In this document: positions 51,151-61,500 of the stretch, one piece after another | How the letters are laid out: each line of letters starts with the position of its first letter | Numbering within the stretch: the stretch's first letter is position 1 | Source of the DNA: Aquila chrysaetos chrysaetos | Taxonomy: Eukaryota; Chordata; Aves; Accipitriformes; Accipitridae | Assembly (NCBI RefSeq): GCF_900496995.4 | Contig: NC_044005.1 | Location: 19,411,363-19,475,362 of the forward strand | Length of the DNA: 64,000 nt | Direction of reading: 5' to 3' | Made by a program: the position numbers and the translations under genes | Notes under the pieces: generated by a model | What the model saw: the letters and a program-made list of their open reading frames with translations, nothing else | Told to the model about the DNA's origin: nothing | Database searches by the model: none

Positions 51151-54100
51151 GAAAAAGAGATTAAAGGCTAATTTAAAAAGAGTCTCCAAACAGCACATAC
51201 TGCAGTTGATGACTGCTTCTACTCCTGTTACTCCACAGGCCCAAAACACAGGAATATCACCAGGGTGAAGGTGAACTGGGTCTCCATAGTCTGGTTTGGA
51301 AAGATCTGGTATTCCCAGCAGACCTGGAATTGATCAAAAATGAAATTATGCGAGATATCAATCAAACAGTAATACTGCAAAGCTGGGGGGGGGGGGGGGT
51401 GAGGGTGGACCCCAAACATCATTCAATGACACTGAGCTAGGATTGCAACAGTGGCAAATCCCACTGAAGTGGCATATTTAGTTTGCCTTTGAGTGCATGT
51501 CCCCAGAACCTGAGTTGACTTGTTTTCCCGTTTGGTACTTGATGACATCAGTAAAAATGTATTCACTTTTATTTTGTTGCAGAAATAAAGCTAGACATGT
51601 ATGCTGAGCTTCCATGCTATTATAAATCTTCTTTATCAACAGAATAATTATATTCATTACACTGGCAAACAAGAACAAATGACTGCAATGCAAAATGTGT
51701 TCTTTCTAGAACACATTTTCTACTGCTTTAGCTTCCTACATTCTTTAGCTAGAGAAACAAGCAACGGGTTTTACCTCTCTGGGTTAGATAGCTACATCTC
51801 AGTCTTACCCAGCTTTCACTAAATTGTCTCTTGCTTTATTCTAACACCTATTTGTAATATTCTGGGTCATTCTAACCACTTGCTATCTTCCCTTGGTTTT
51901 AAATTCTTCAGATGCTTTAATATACCACTGCCTTTTCTGAAATTAATTTATATAATCTGTATATGTAATCATTTACTCTCTTCTGTTAAAAATAAATAAA
52001 TAGTGGAGACCCTTACTTGCCCAATCATCTTGTTGCTCTACTCAAAGTAATGACTTATTACTAGTTCCTCAGATTTAAGCACTCAGACCAAATATATTAC
52101 TGGGGTGTACTGTTAAGCAATGACACCTCCTTCCATGCTCTGCAATGGATCCTTCTGTGTATGCAGCACATGAGTCTACTGATTGACAAATTTCTGTCAG
52201 CAGAGGGGAAATTTTTTTTTATTGTGATCTATCTTTATCTTACATGTGTGTGTTTGGTTTAGTTCCTTTTCCAAACAGCCTCCTGTTTTATCATTTCTTT
52301 TCAGTTTTCCCTTGCAAAGAATAGGCCTATACTTGTTTGACCTGATTTAAAAAAAAAAAAAAAAATTCTTGTCATATTTCTACTTATTCTGTCTTAAGTG
52401 TTGTGCTCAATGTATCCTATTTCAGTATTTTTTAAAATAATGCAGTATTTACTTCACAGTCATCCACTAAGACACAAAATGCATCAACATACTTCTCCCC
52501 ATGCTGTCAGTCATTGCTACCCTGTCACTGGAATCTCTGACAGCAAGAAAGTATTCACATATAAATGAAACTGCATCCATTTTAGAAAAATGTGATTACA
52601 CATTTTTACCAAAACCACCCCTTCCATATAACTTATCTATATCAGACAGCTATCTTTTATCAAAGAAATCTCTGTGTTCAGCTCATGCAAAACCTACTTT
52701 TTTCTTTCCTTTTTTTTTCTTCTTTTTTCCCCCAATTCAGGTTTGTGATCATTAAAAAGGATTAAAACATAATAAATTTATTGGTGCAGGTATTTCAGTC
52801 CTCCTGCCACTTGCCATGGTTCCCACCTTTATTTTTATACATAATAAAGTGCATGCAGAGTGAAAAATGAAAAGCACTGACCAGGGTCACCCATGTGAAT
52901 TGGTGCTCCATGGGCTTCTTTTAATTCAGATGTTGCTAGCACAGCTGCTTCCAACTTGCTTTCAGGAATAGGTCTCATTGTGACTACTAAGTTGCAGCAA
53001 AAAGTAGAAACACTGTAGCAAGGCACACCTGTCTGGCAGTTTAAAAGAATCCAAGGTGTTAGCAGGAATATTGAGTAATACTGCTGAAGTATTAGAAGAA
53101 ATAAGTCTCAAACTTTATGCTGTACTTGAGTTTAGAAAGGCTGCATACTAACATTCATTTTAAATCCTTTAAAAAAAAATTTCTTAGCATCCCATAACTC
53201 TTTTTTTTTTTTTTTTCGTAAGATCCAGCAGTGCTGGAGTGAAATATTCCATCCTTGAGCTACTTCATGTAGATCACCAAAATTTTCAACATTATGCATT
53301 TCTTCTTCAGTACATGCAGCATACAGTGTGGTGAGCTCAGTATATTCTGAATATTGTCAGAAAACAATGGTGTGCTCCCTATACAGAAAGGGAAAAAGCT
53401 AATAAAAAGTATCACACAGCAACAAATCTACTTGGTCTGAATCCATACTCTGTATTTGAATTCAGGGGGGCTACAGTGCTCTGTAACGTGCAAGGGTCAG
53501 GAACTCCTGCTGCTGGCAGCACCCACTTCTATAGAAGCAGCATGCCAGTGCCACGCATACCAAAACTTTTGTGCCTCTAGAAGGGTTCTATGGAATTCAT
53601 CATCCTCACTGATGCTGAAGCATATTTTCCATTCAGAAACAAAGCAGTCTGACTTTTTAGAACAAAATGTCTGATATCCAAGTTGCTTTTGAACATAAAC
53701 AAGATATGTAGACAGCTAGAGCTGTATAGAAAATGTTCATTAACAATCTTTGTAATAAAAATCGTACCTGTAACTGAAGAAACACACTTTACAGTTCTCC
53801 ATAGTATTGATGTGCTATAAACTATGAAATTTTCTTAATTCTGAAATGTTATAAGCAGATACATAGTTGTATTTTTTTTCTTTAAGCTTGGTAGAAGGAC
53901 TCATGTATGAGAGACATTTGTGCCTTCATTTTGACCAGGAGTATAGCAAAAAGATTGTGAAACAATAACACTAAAAACAACAATAACCTCTTTCTAGTAT
54001 AACAGCATCCGAACTAAATGAAAAAGGCATGCAGATGTGTACTTTAATATTAAGAACACTGAAGGGTCTACCTATTGGAGCCACAATTATTCTAGGACTT

Positions 54101-57100
54101 CTGCCGACATTAAAATGTGCACTATAAACTTTCTGAACACAGTTTTAATTTTCAGTGCTATGGTAGATGTCTCAAGTCTTTGGGAACATCTTCTGTCCCA
54201 GAGGTCCGGGTTCATTGCAAATATGCAGTTTAAAGGTTCTGCTGTCACAGGAAAAATCCAAAATGTGGCTGTCATATGCGCAGAAGAAACTGCTACTGAC
54301 ATGGCTTGTAAAAGGAATATTCCTACTCCAAGTTGGAGCTGGTATGGAGAGTGGGACATGTATAAGGGCATGGTCAGAATAGTGCATGGGTCATTGGTTG
54401 AAACAGAGAAGGCAAACCAGAACAGAATCCAAATGAAATGGCTGCCACAGCACACAGGGAAAAACTTTGTCACCATAAATGAATAAAAAAGCAGATTGGT
54501 CTTGCAGAAAGTTGAGAAAAGCACTGAACTGAGGCTGGGCATATTTTACCCTGTATTACTATGCACTTGGCACTAGCACATGCCCGAAGTTACTATACAG
54601 GTAGAAAAAAAAGTTCTGATTTTGAGCAATAGCTGTATGTACATAATGTGAATATGGACAAAGACTATATGAGTGTGCATATACTTACCTTATACATGCT
54701 TATATTACATTTTTGCTCAACGTTTCTTATGGGAATGCCAGCATTTTGGACTGCTCTTTCGAAAGAGAAGCTGCAGCCTAAGTAAAAAGTCACCATGTCC
54801 TTAAGTTGTTTAGAATACTCCTTTAGGCTTTTCAGTGATCCAGTACAAGCTCCATGCTCATATATTTTGTACTGTAGGCAGTCAGTTCTAGTGAAATAAG
54901 AAGTTATCACAGCTTTATTGTATGTTTTGAAAACAAGGTGAATTGTTTGAATTGACATTAACCCAGTATCAAACCACAAGATATAGCCTACTTTATCCAT
55001 TTCTTTTCTTTCTAAGTAACAATGAAACAAACACATGCAAAAACCCCAGAATACCTTATTCTGCACAAAAACAAGCCAGTAAAACAGAACATGTTAGAGT
55101 TTGGTATTTTTTAGGTTTTATAGGTAAATGTCGCTTATATATATCTTGCCTCAGGGCTTCAAAAAAACCAGCTCCCTAATAAGTCTTTCTTTCAGTGTTT
55201 ACTACAGGAATACATCTTTCAAATTTCAGAGACTCTACAAATATCATGCAGTCACCATGCCTGTGTTACTACCAAATAAACCAAAGGCAAAACCCCTATT
55301 ATTTAATTCTGCTGGGTCAGACTGCAAAACATTTAGAAATTACACAAAATTTCACCTTTGCATTAGAGAAATACTTGTAATACTGACAATTATCATAACA
55401 TGCTTCTCAAGAACAAGACGATCAGGCTGTTGTACTCATGCATAGTTTTCATTCAAAGGTATAACTCCAAGAAAAGAAACTTGTTCAAAATGTACAACAG
55501 TGTAAGCAGACTGTTCCCTGAAACCCTCCTAATCACCACCAGCATTCACTGCAGAACTTTGACAAGCAGAGTTGGTCTGTATTTACCTGATATCAGAATC
55601 ACTACTCAGAGGAGGACATTTCCAATCACCTGGTTTACTTCTGTACAGCAGCGGCAGGGGTCCATTATTTGCATGGCAAAACTTCTCAAAGTCATCAGCC
55701 AGGGACTTGTGCAAAATCACAACATTGGCCTGTTTATAGCCTGTGGAAGGTAGGAATGACTGGTTATTAATTCACCTTTTTGATTGTGAAACAATAACTT
55801 TTCCCTATAGATTTCTTTAGATTGTCTATAAAAAATTACCTGAAGGAAATTTTTGATTCAGAACTCAGTAATTAAACAACTTTTTGAAATGTTTTTAAAA
55901 TCATAGCTAGATTTACTCTGTATGTGAAGTTGTTCACAGCTAAAATAGTTGGCAGCCATGGGTAGTACTAGAATATGAAGACAGCATAATTACTTTAAAT
56001 TCATAGAAGTGTTTATTATATATAAACATAATTTATTACCTAAACTGGGAAATTAGTATTCTATAGGAAAATACTTTACTTTGCAAATGTTAGCACAGAG
56101 CCAAAGAAAGGCTATTGCGTACCACACTTTCACCATTTTTTTCATTTAATAGCAAGCTATATATCATTGCCAGTCCAACAGTAAACTCCTGGTATCTAGA
56201 TGTTATGTAGCCCATTCTTTAGAGTTTGTTGGCTATGGCATTTTAGTATGGGCTGCAATTTAAGAGACTTAATTACTGCTCAGGAATAAACTCTTGCCTG
56301 TCACACTGAATCTCAGTCATTTCTACTATTTCTAACTTAAAAAGCTAAAATGAACAGAACTGCTACACTTTCTTCACTTGGAATCAACTTTGATTTAAAA
56401 GGTTGTTGACTACTACCATGCAGTAGCTTCTAAAGACATTAACATTTTTGCAATGAGTGTTAATGAAGAAAGCTCACATTTATTTATCTAGCAAAAATTT
56501 ATTTTCTGAACAGTAGTAGTTATTACCAATGCCATTTTAATTTTCCTGCATGTAAACACCAGCTGTTCAAATACAGAGAGGAAACTTGGAGTCCAACTAG
56601 TCTGTGGTGTGTAAAACTGCCAATTAACAGTCCCTAACTCCTGTACTGATACTGTCTTTAAAACTTATTACCCTGTCTGATATCAGACAGGTGAGTAAAA
56701 AGCCTGCATAGAAGCTCTCACTTCCTTAAATACTGCGGTAGCCTGTCATCCAAGAGGCAATCATTTAGTTGAAATCAATGATCTGCCTTAAAAGGCTGTA
56801 GAAAATCAGCCAAATCTTAGTCTTGACCAAAGCTAACAATGAAACCAAAAGATAAAATTCTATTCCTCATGGAAAAATGCAAAGCACAGGCTGAGGTAAG
56901 CATGTATTTGCATACTGAATGTGCCCACAAACTGCTCTCTTGGGAGTACTCAGCACAAAAATTCATTTTATTACTAGCAAAAGTTACTAAATACAGAAAC
57001 AGCTTCTTGCTAAATACAGAAATACATTTTTGTTAAATAAACACACTAAATTTACCACTGAATAAAATACTACATTCAGTTACCCCTCAACTTCATTCCC

Positions 57101-58505
57101 TGCTATCCATGTGAAATCCACAGACACTTTCTACTTCGCTGGTGATATTCATGAATCCTTAAAATTATGGTTTTAGTCAGTGCATTCAACTTGGACAACA
57201 CTGAATTTAAAATACTAGTCACAGCTGACAGACTGAATCTGTAGGTAACTTTCAGGGATTCTATAGACTTAGGAAGCTTCATTTTAACTCTTTAACAACT
57301 TTATTATTCCTCCTGATAACTATCCTTACTTTCTTTAGAGATGAAAAGATATTTTTCCCTTCCCATATCTTCTTACATATATACTTGCATTATGTATCCA
57401 TCATTATGAATATATTCACAAGCAATGCTAGTGAAGCTGGACATGCTGATCAACCCACGCATTACTTACACTCATGTTCCTATTCAAAGAAGTTTAGGAA
57501 TAGCTTTTAATTTCTTTGGTGAATGACAACGAGAGCAGTAAGAAATAATTATTTCACTTGTATATCACCCAACAACATAAGACAATTTTAAGGATTCTGA
57601 GAAATTCCAATTACTCTAGTTTTTTCAGTCTTTGCATAATGGAGCAGTATGCTTATGGCTAGAAGTCTGAACTTGTTTTGTATGTAAACAATACTTTTTT
57701 CAAACGTTAAAACTAACACATTTAAAACTACTGCAGCAATACATGCACTTAATACAGTTGGGGTAAAATGCAGATTATTAACATTGTAACATATTTTCCA
57801 TTAGTATTTTTCAACTTATGTACTGATGGAAAAGAAAACCATAATTTTAAGATTCACTACGATTCAATAAAATGACTCTTAACTTTCTTATGTTATAGTA
57901 ATGCTACTACACACGGCTTTGTTGATAAGCTAGTTGTAACAGTATTTTTAGTTATGTTAAGTTACATTTTAAAGTTGACCAGAACAATGACACAGACTTC
58001 TCTGCTTCTGTAAAGGTTCATCTATGAGAGGCAAGATAGAAATCAATTTTCCAAAATGCCTTCAGTTATCTGAGTATAAAACTCTGCATCCATAACTTCT
58101 CAATGACATAACTGGGAGCTGAGAGATGCACTACAAACATTGAAAACAAAGTCCATGTACTTTACACAGGTAGGATGATATGTTTTCTGTGACGTAGTTT
58201 TATAATTTAAGAACACAGTGTCAGGTCCTTCAATGTGATTTCAAAACCACCCAAGTGACTTAAGAACATAAGTCAACATTTTCTTCTGTTTTACTTCAGT
58301 GCTTTTGATATTCCTGCATTCCTTCACAAACAAGAAAAGAAAAAACATAACTATGAATCTAAAATGGAGTCACTTTTGCACTGAGCTGTTAGGTTTATTT
58401 ACCTTCTGCCATTCCAGAAGTATTACTAATACTCAGTCTGTTGCATCGAATTATTCTTCTTAGTACATGGGGAAGGAGAGATTTCAAGCCTCCTGTCAAA
58501 AACAT
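32167..58505 (-). CDS. DGLUCY: DGLUCY, mitochondrial D-glutamate cyclase, complete coding region in 12 exons
   Basis: Spliced CDS of 1,854 nt and 617 residues plus stop; the human protein is about 616. D-glutamate cyclase converts D-glutamate to 5-oxo-D-proline plus water in the mitochondrial matrix. Exons in transcript order: 58505-58403, 55740-55587, 54887-54689, 53032-52882, 51323-51201, 48858-48661, 46556-46296, 45796-45697, 43914-43766, 38851-38732, 37081-36930, 32310-32167. All eleven introns are GT-AG and every phase joins without a stop. Residues 1-33 have K8, R16, R17, R20 and R23 and no acidic residue, as in a mitochondrial presequence. Residues about 60-300 match the bacterial-type D-Glu cyclase family (formerly DUF1445), and about 310-610 match the C-terminal DUF4392 domain. 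Conserved blocks are VVTMRPIP (168-175), ITTGFPTH (338-345), [13 protein letters not shown] (438-450) and [12 protein letters not shown] (480-491). No frameshift or break was found. Identity is from recalled similarity to human DGLUCY (C14orf159). Confidence 0.95.
32847..32863. repeat. Poly(T) run, 17 bases
   Basis: An uninterrupted T run on the plus strand in DGLUCY intron 11. Confidence 0.9.
33965..34008. repeat. Strong hairpin: 14-bp perfect stem, extended to 19 of 20 pairs
   Basis: GTTACATGGTGTCA at 33971-33984, loop GTCT, and the exact reverse complement at 33989-34002. One mismatch then five more pairs extend the stem to 33965 and 34008. It is in DGLUCY intron 11. No repeat family was recognised. 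Confidence 0.92.
36930..37081 (-). CDS. DGLUCY: DGLUCY coding exon 11
   Basis: Residues 520-570, ending on a complete codon. Contains [17 protein letters not shown] and DRYLRKAVG, matching human. The segment after it ([18 protein letters not shown]) is more diverged. Acceptor TTGCAG, donor GTAATT. Confidence 0.95.
37082..38731 (-). other. DGLUCY: DGLUCY intron 10 (1.65 kb)
   Basis: Noncoding; begins with GTAAGG followed by G14 on the transcript. Open frames at 37753-38096 occur on both strands but show no recognisable protein. Confidence 0.85.
38707..38720. repeat. Poly(C) run, 14 bases, next to the exon 10 donor
   Basis: C14 on the plus strand, hence G14 on the DGLUCY transcript, at intron positions 12-25 after exon 10. 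Confidence 0.92.
38732..38851 (-). CDS. DGLUCY: DGLUCY coding exon 10
   Basis: Residues 480-519 with split codons. Contains the glycine-rich [12 protein letters not shown] (480-491) and [11 protein letters not shown], both family hallmarks that may bind substrate or metal (inference). Acceptor ATAAAG, donor GTAAGG, followed 12 bases into the intron by a run of 14 G on the transcript strand. Confidence 0.97.
38852..43765 (-). other. DGLUCY: DGLUCY intron 9 (4.9 kb)
   Basis: The largest intron between coding exons. AT-rich, no exon or repeat family recognised. Confidence 0.85.
43766..43914 (-). CDS. DGLUCY: DGLUCY coding exon 9
   Basis: Residues 430-479 with split codons. Contains [12 protein letters not shown] (430-441), [20 protein letters not shown] and PGITTT, almost unchanged from human. 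Acceptor AACCAG, donor GTACGT. Confidence 0.97.
43915..45696 (-). other. DGLUCY: DGLUCY intron 8 (1.8 kb)
   Basis: Noncoding, AT-rich, nothing recognised. Confidence 0.85.
45697..45796 (-). CDS. DGLUCY: DGLUCY coding exon 8
   Basis: Residues 397-429 plus two bases, a short exon. The peptide [12 protein letters not shown] then [11 protein letters not shown] aligns with human VLKTQIPILTYQ and FLCKNGDPQTP. Acceptor TATAG, donor GTATGT. Confidence 0.9.
46178..46192. repeat. Poly(A) run, 15 bases
   Basis: An uninterrupted A run in DGLUCY intron 7, about 100 bases after the exon 7 donor. Confidence 0.88.
46257..46290. repeat. Short direct repeat at the DGLUCY exon 7 donor
   Basis: CTGAAAAGCTGTGT occurs at 46257-46270 and 46277-46290, separated by six bases. 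The second copy ends four bases from the exon 7 donor (GT at 46295-46294). Confidence 0.85.
46296..46556 (-). CDS. DGLUCY: DGLUCY coding exon 7 (start of the C-terminal domain)
   Basis: Residues 310-396, the longest coding exon. Contains [15 protein letters not shown] (331-345), [12 protein letters not shown] and [16 protein letters not shown], nearly identical to human. This is the start of the DUF4392-type domain. Acceptor TTACAG, donor GTAAGA. Confidence 0.97.
46557..48660 (-). other. DGLUCY: DGLUCY intron 6 (2.1 kb)
   Basis: Noncoding; contains the C18 run at 47511-47528. A 123-codon plus-strand open frame at 48166-48537 has no recognisable domain. Confidence 0.85.
47511..47528. repeat. 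Poly(C) run, 18 bases
   Basis: An uninterrupted C run in DGLUCY intron 6. Such runs are often mis-sized in assemblies. Confidence 0.9.
48661..48858 (-). CDS. DGLUCY: DGLUCY coding exon 6
   Basis: Residues 244-309 plus one base. Contains [16 protein letters not shown], the strongly conserved [10 protein letters not shown], and ends ETLIGIDPG, matching human MIGIDPG. It joins the two domains. Acceptor TTTTAG, donor GTAAAA. Confidence 0.95.
50764..50783. repeat. Poly(T) run, 20 bases
   Basis: An uninterrupted T run on the plus strand in DGLUCY intron 5. Confidence 0.9.
51111..51144. repeat. Poly(A) run, 34 bases, downstream of the exon 5 donor
   Basis: The longest homopolymer in the window. 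On the DGLUCY transcript it is U34, about 57-90 bases after the exon 5 donor. Confidence 0.92.
51201..51323 (-). CDS. DGLUCY: DGLUCY coding exon 5
   Basis: Residues 203-243 with split codons at both ends. Contains LSKPDYGDP and [12 protein letters not shown], matching the human LSKPAYGD and GEVPVFW blocks. Acceptor TTCCAG, donor GTATGT. The exon is flanked by long homopolymer runs (A34 at 51111-51144 and G15 at 51385-51399 on the plus strand). Confidence 0.93.
51324..52881 (-). other. DGLUCY: DGLUCY intron 4 (1.6 kb)
   Basis: Noncoding; contains G15 near the exon 5 acceptor and an A run near 52350. Confidence 0.85.
51385..51399. repeat. Poly(G) run, 15 bases, upstream of the exon 5 acceptor
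   Basis: G15 on the plus strand, hence C15 on the DGLUCY transcript, about 62-76 bases before exon 5. Confidence 0.92.
52882..53032 (-). CDS. DGLUCY: DGLUCY coding exon 4
   Basis: Residues 153-202 plus one base. Contains [12 protein letters not shown] (164-175) and PIHMGDP (196-202). Two AG acceptors stand four bases apart (CCAG then ACAG); only the first, at 53034-53033, keeps the reading frame from exon 3. Donor GTCAGT. Confidence 0.93.
53033..54688 (-). other. DGLUCY: DGLUCY intron 3 (1.7 kb)
   Basis: Contains a stretch open on both strands at about 54037-54542 (149 codons plus, 151 codons minus) that I do not recognise. Confidence 0.85.
54689..54887 (-). CDS. DGLUCY: DGLUCY coding exon 3
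   Basis: Residues 86-152, ending on a complete codon. Contains [10 protein letters not shown] (95-104) and the YLGCSFSFE block (121-129) of the cyclase family. Acceptor CACTAG, donor GTAAGT. Confidence 0.95.
54888..55586 (-). other. DGLUCY: DGLUCY intron 2 (0.7 kb)
   Basis: Noncoding, nothing recognised. Confidence 0.85.
55587..55740 (-). CDS. DGLUCY: DGLUCY coding exon 2
   Basis: Residues 35-85, with a split codon at each end. The peptide includes [18 protein letters not shown] and NNGPLPLL, matching the start of the first D-glutamate cyclase domain in human DGLUCY. Acceptor CCACAG, donor GTAAAT. Confidence 0.92.
55741..58402 (-). other. DGLUCY: DGLUCY intron 1 between coding exons (2.7 kb)
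   Basis: Noncoding, AT-rich, nothing recognised. Confidence 0.85.
58403..58505 (-). CDS. DGLUCY: DGLUCY coding exon 1 (start codon, mitochondrial presequence)
   Basis: Residues 1-34, from ATG at 58505-58503 to the donor GTAAAT at 58402. The exon probably begins at 58514, after an acceptor ending in TTAAG. The peptide begins [20 protein letters not shown] and ends NTSGMAE, close to the NTSSMAG of human DGLUCY. It is basic and lacks acids until E34. The last G forms a split codon with exon 2. Confidence 0.88.
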
Positions 58506-58514
58506 CTCTTCAGC

Positions 58515-61500
58515 CTTAACAGAAAGATAATTATAAATTTAAACACAAAGCACATTTTTTTTTTTTTGACATTTTAAATTCTGATTTGCTGGAGAACTTA
58601 GCTTAAGTTTCCTCCTTGTGCTCCACCAAACTTATTATCACTGGGAAATACTAAGCTATAACCCAAAGGCAGATCAAAGTCAAAAGGTTATTTCACTGAC
58701 ATTTTATGACTAAATGCAAACTGAATCTTTCAATAAACTAGCCAGAGACACGCACTTTAACATTTGGGATAAAATGCAAAGTTTTGCTGCCCTGTAATAT
58801 AAGAAACAGATTTCTTTCCTCCCTGATAAATATTCATTTCCTAGAGTATTCACTTTTCCAAAATTCATTGTAACTTTAAAATGGCAAAAGCACAAATGGA
58901 TTAACCTACCAAGCTATAATCTGTAATATGACTTCTCTGTTCAAAATGCTTTTAGACAATCAGCAATGCAACCTTGCGGTAAAGAGAGAACTGTATTCAG
59001 AAAATGTCATTTTAATACATTCCACATGTATTATACTTTTCAAATATTAATTATGTAGAAGTGAATAGTCCTGTGGCTATTGCTTTTTTTCTGCAATCTA
59101 GTAAAAGTTCACACAAAGTTTTTCCCTCAACCTAAACTACCTAATAAGTAAAAAGGGTTTATTACATCACTATTAGGAAAAAGTAAAAGATAGCTCAGGG
59201 TAAAATAATAATGTGGCTGCTTATGATTTTAACCTTGGTCACTTTTAAGTAAAGAAACTGAACTATCCTCCAAATAATCAAATTACCAACCTCCAAGTTT
59301 TTCCTTAATTCAGAAGAAGCCATTCTCGATCTCATTCATAAGAAGTAATACGTATGATGGAAGCTGTGCTGCTTTTTTTTAAAAGATGCCAGTAAATTAA
59401 TGTACAATGAGATGGTGCAACCCTCTAGCAAAAGTTAACTTTTCTGTTAAAGGTCCACAGTTTTTGTACTATAACTATGATAGTACAAAGTTTCACTCTC
59501 ACAGTGGAGTGGAATGTAAGTGAAACACTTTATTGTGAAAATGTATACCTCTCAGCAACTCATACCTTAATTAACTTGAAGTAAAAGCAGTGATGTGTTT
59601 TGACTGAAATTATACTCTCATCATAGGCTGTCTGTCCAAAATGTTTCCCAAAGCTTGCAGAATTCTGAGAGATTAAGTTGGGGGCACTGAAATTTAGAGT
59701 AAGCTTTGTATCTATTCTTAATTCTGAAATTTTATATAACATTACCAGCCAAAAGAAATCAGTCTGGACTTTTCTTCTGAACTCTAATTTACTACTTTCT
59801 AACTCTTCTCATCTTTTCTGCTTTTACATTATCACTCTGTATGCTGCAAAAAAAATAGTCTTCATTACAAAATAATGAACAATTCCAAACACATACTTTA
59901 AAGATAACAAGAAATTGGATTTAGAAAAGTAGCTAAGCTCTAATCCAGGCCTACAAGTGTCAATGTAAGAGATGCTATTCTTACTGTAAAGAGAATTTCT
60001 AACACCAGTTTGGAATTATTCATTCAAGAGCTTTCAAATTAAATACTGTGATCCTAATAAGAAAGTCCAGATGTGTTCATTAGTTTCTTTCAGGTTGTTT
60101 TTCTGTATTTCTGAGCATCTTTGAAACCATCTAAATCATCTATAGGATTGATGACCTTAAGAACTACTAGCTTACTTGGATTTGAAAGACAGTCTGAAGT
60201 TCAGGAAACTAGTCTGGGACAAAAGCTGTCTTCAGCTAGGTATTTTATCACAAATGCCCTGGTCTGATGTTGAGCAAGCCTGATTCTCCCCTCATAAAGT
60301 ATGTGTGCAGTAGCAGAAATGGAAGTACCTATGAGATTTTATCAACAAACATTTAGGGCTCTAAAAGTTGTAGGTTCATATGACAGCAAGTGGCTAACAA
60401 GCTACAGGACTGTGAGTATCAGTATCACCGAAATGTTGGCTGTAAGTACCTTACAGAAACGCTTGGGCTTGTAGTTCCTATTTGTGAACCTAGCCCCTAG
60501 CTGCAAAGCAACATATATTGCTGATGACTGGTTAGGAAGTGAATAATTTGAACATTAACTTTGTATAAAAGCACTCTGATTCATCTCTTTCAGATGAGAG
60601 ATAAAACTCACCTTATGACCATTTGCTATCACTAAAGTTCCTGTGGTGATTTTATAAAACTATAGGGAAAATCCAATAGGATTAACATTCTGAGTTATAA
60701 CTTTAGACCACTGTATTTGCTATACAATATCAGTAATAGATTATACTGCTGTTTTTCTTTATTAGTTGCTAAATTTGGAGAGATGATTAAAAACTGTTAG
60801 ATGCTCATAGTAAAACCTAGTTTTTGCTATTTGACTTCCTCAGGAATGGCTAGTTTCTATGCAGTATGTTATTTCCCTATGCTAGGGAGCATTGTCAGGT
60901 TTAGATTCCCCAACCATCTCTAGGACCTCCTGGAAAATCATTAGAACCATCATGACCACGGCCTGTTTGGAATGATGGGGAGAAGCACCAAGATAACTCA
61001 GGTCTCACAGCATCTTTTTGACTTTGTCCCATCAGGATGCCTAATGAAATGTACAGCTTGGCTTCATGGGGCCCTCAAGTAGCACTCTAACTAAATGGTC
61101 TGGTACAGCTCTTAACCAGTTATCAGGATCTGTTCCGTGGCAGAGGTTTTTCAACTCCTTTCATTTTGTTCTGAGATGGTTTCAGGTAATGGTAAGTATC
61201 AGTTATCTCATGGTGGTATGTTGGATTGCGGTACAGATAAAGACAGGTTGCAGGATAAGTGTTAAAAAGCCCTTAAGAGAAGATGCTGACAGAGCTTATG
61301 AGATGGCTGTTGTGCCTGAAGGCATCCTATGTGGTGTCCCCTCACTAAGGGAACCTAAGATCTGGCTTGCCAGTCTGGGTTGTTTTTAATGGAATGAACC
61401 TCTAAAGCAGACTAGATATAGTCCTGGGTAACCAGCATTTGAAAATCAGGTCATTTACTGGCTGTGTAACGACAAACTTCATACTTAAAGCACCCAGTCT

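Larger units (their letters stand above)
48859..51200 (-). other. DGLUCY: DGLUCY intron 5 (2.3 kb)
   Basis: Noncoding; A34 and T20 runs near its 5' end on the transcript strand. Nothing else recognised. Confidence 0.85.

Noticed and set aside
59288..59326. A short minus-strand frame starting MASSELRKNLE as an alternative DGLUCY first exon
   Set aside because: The following GTTGGT is a poor donor and the peptide lacks the basic presequence seen at 58505-58403.
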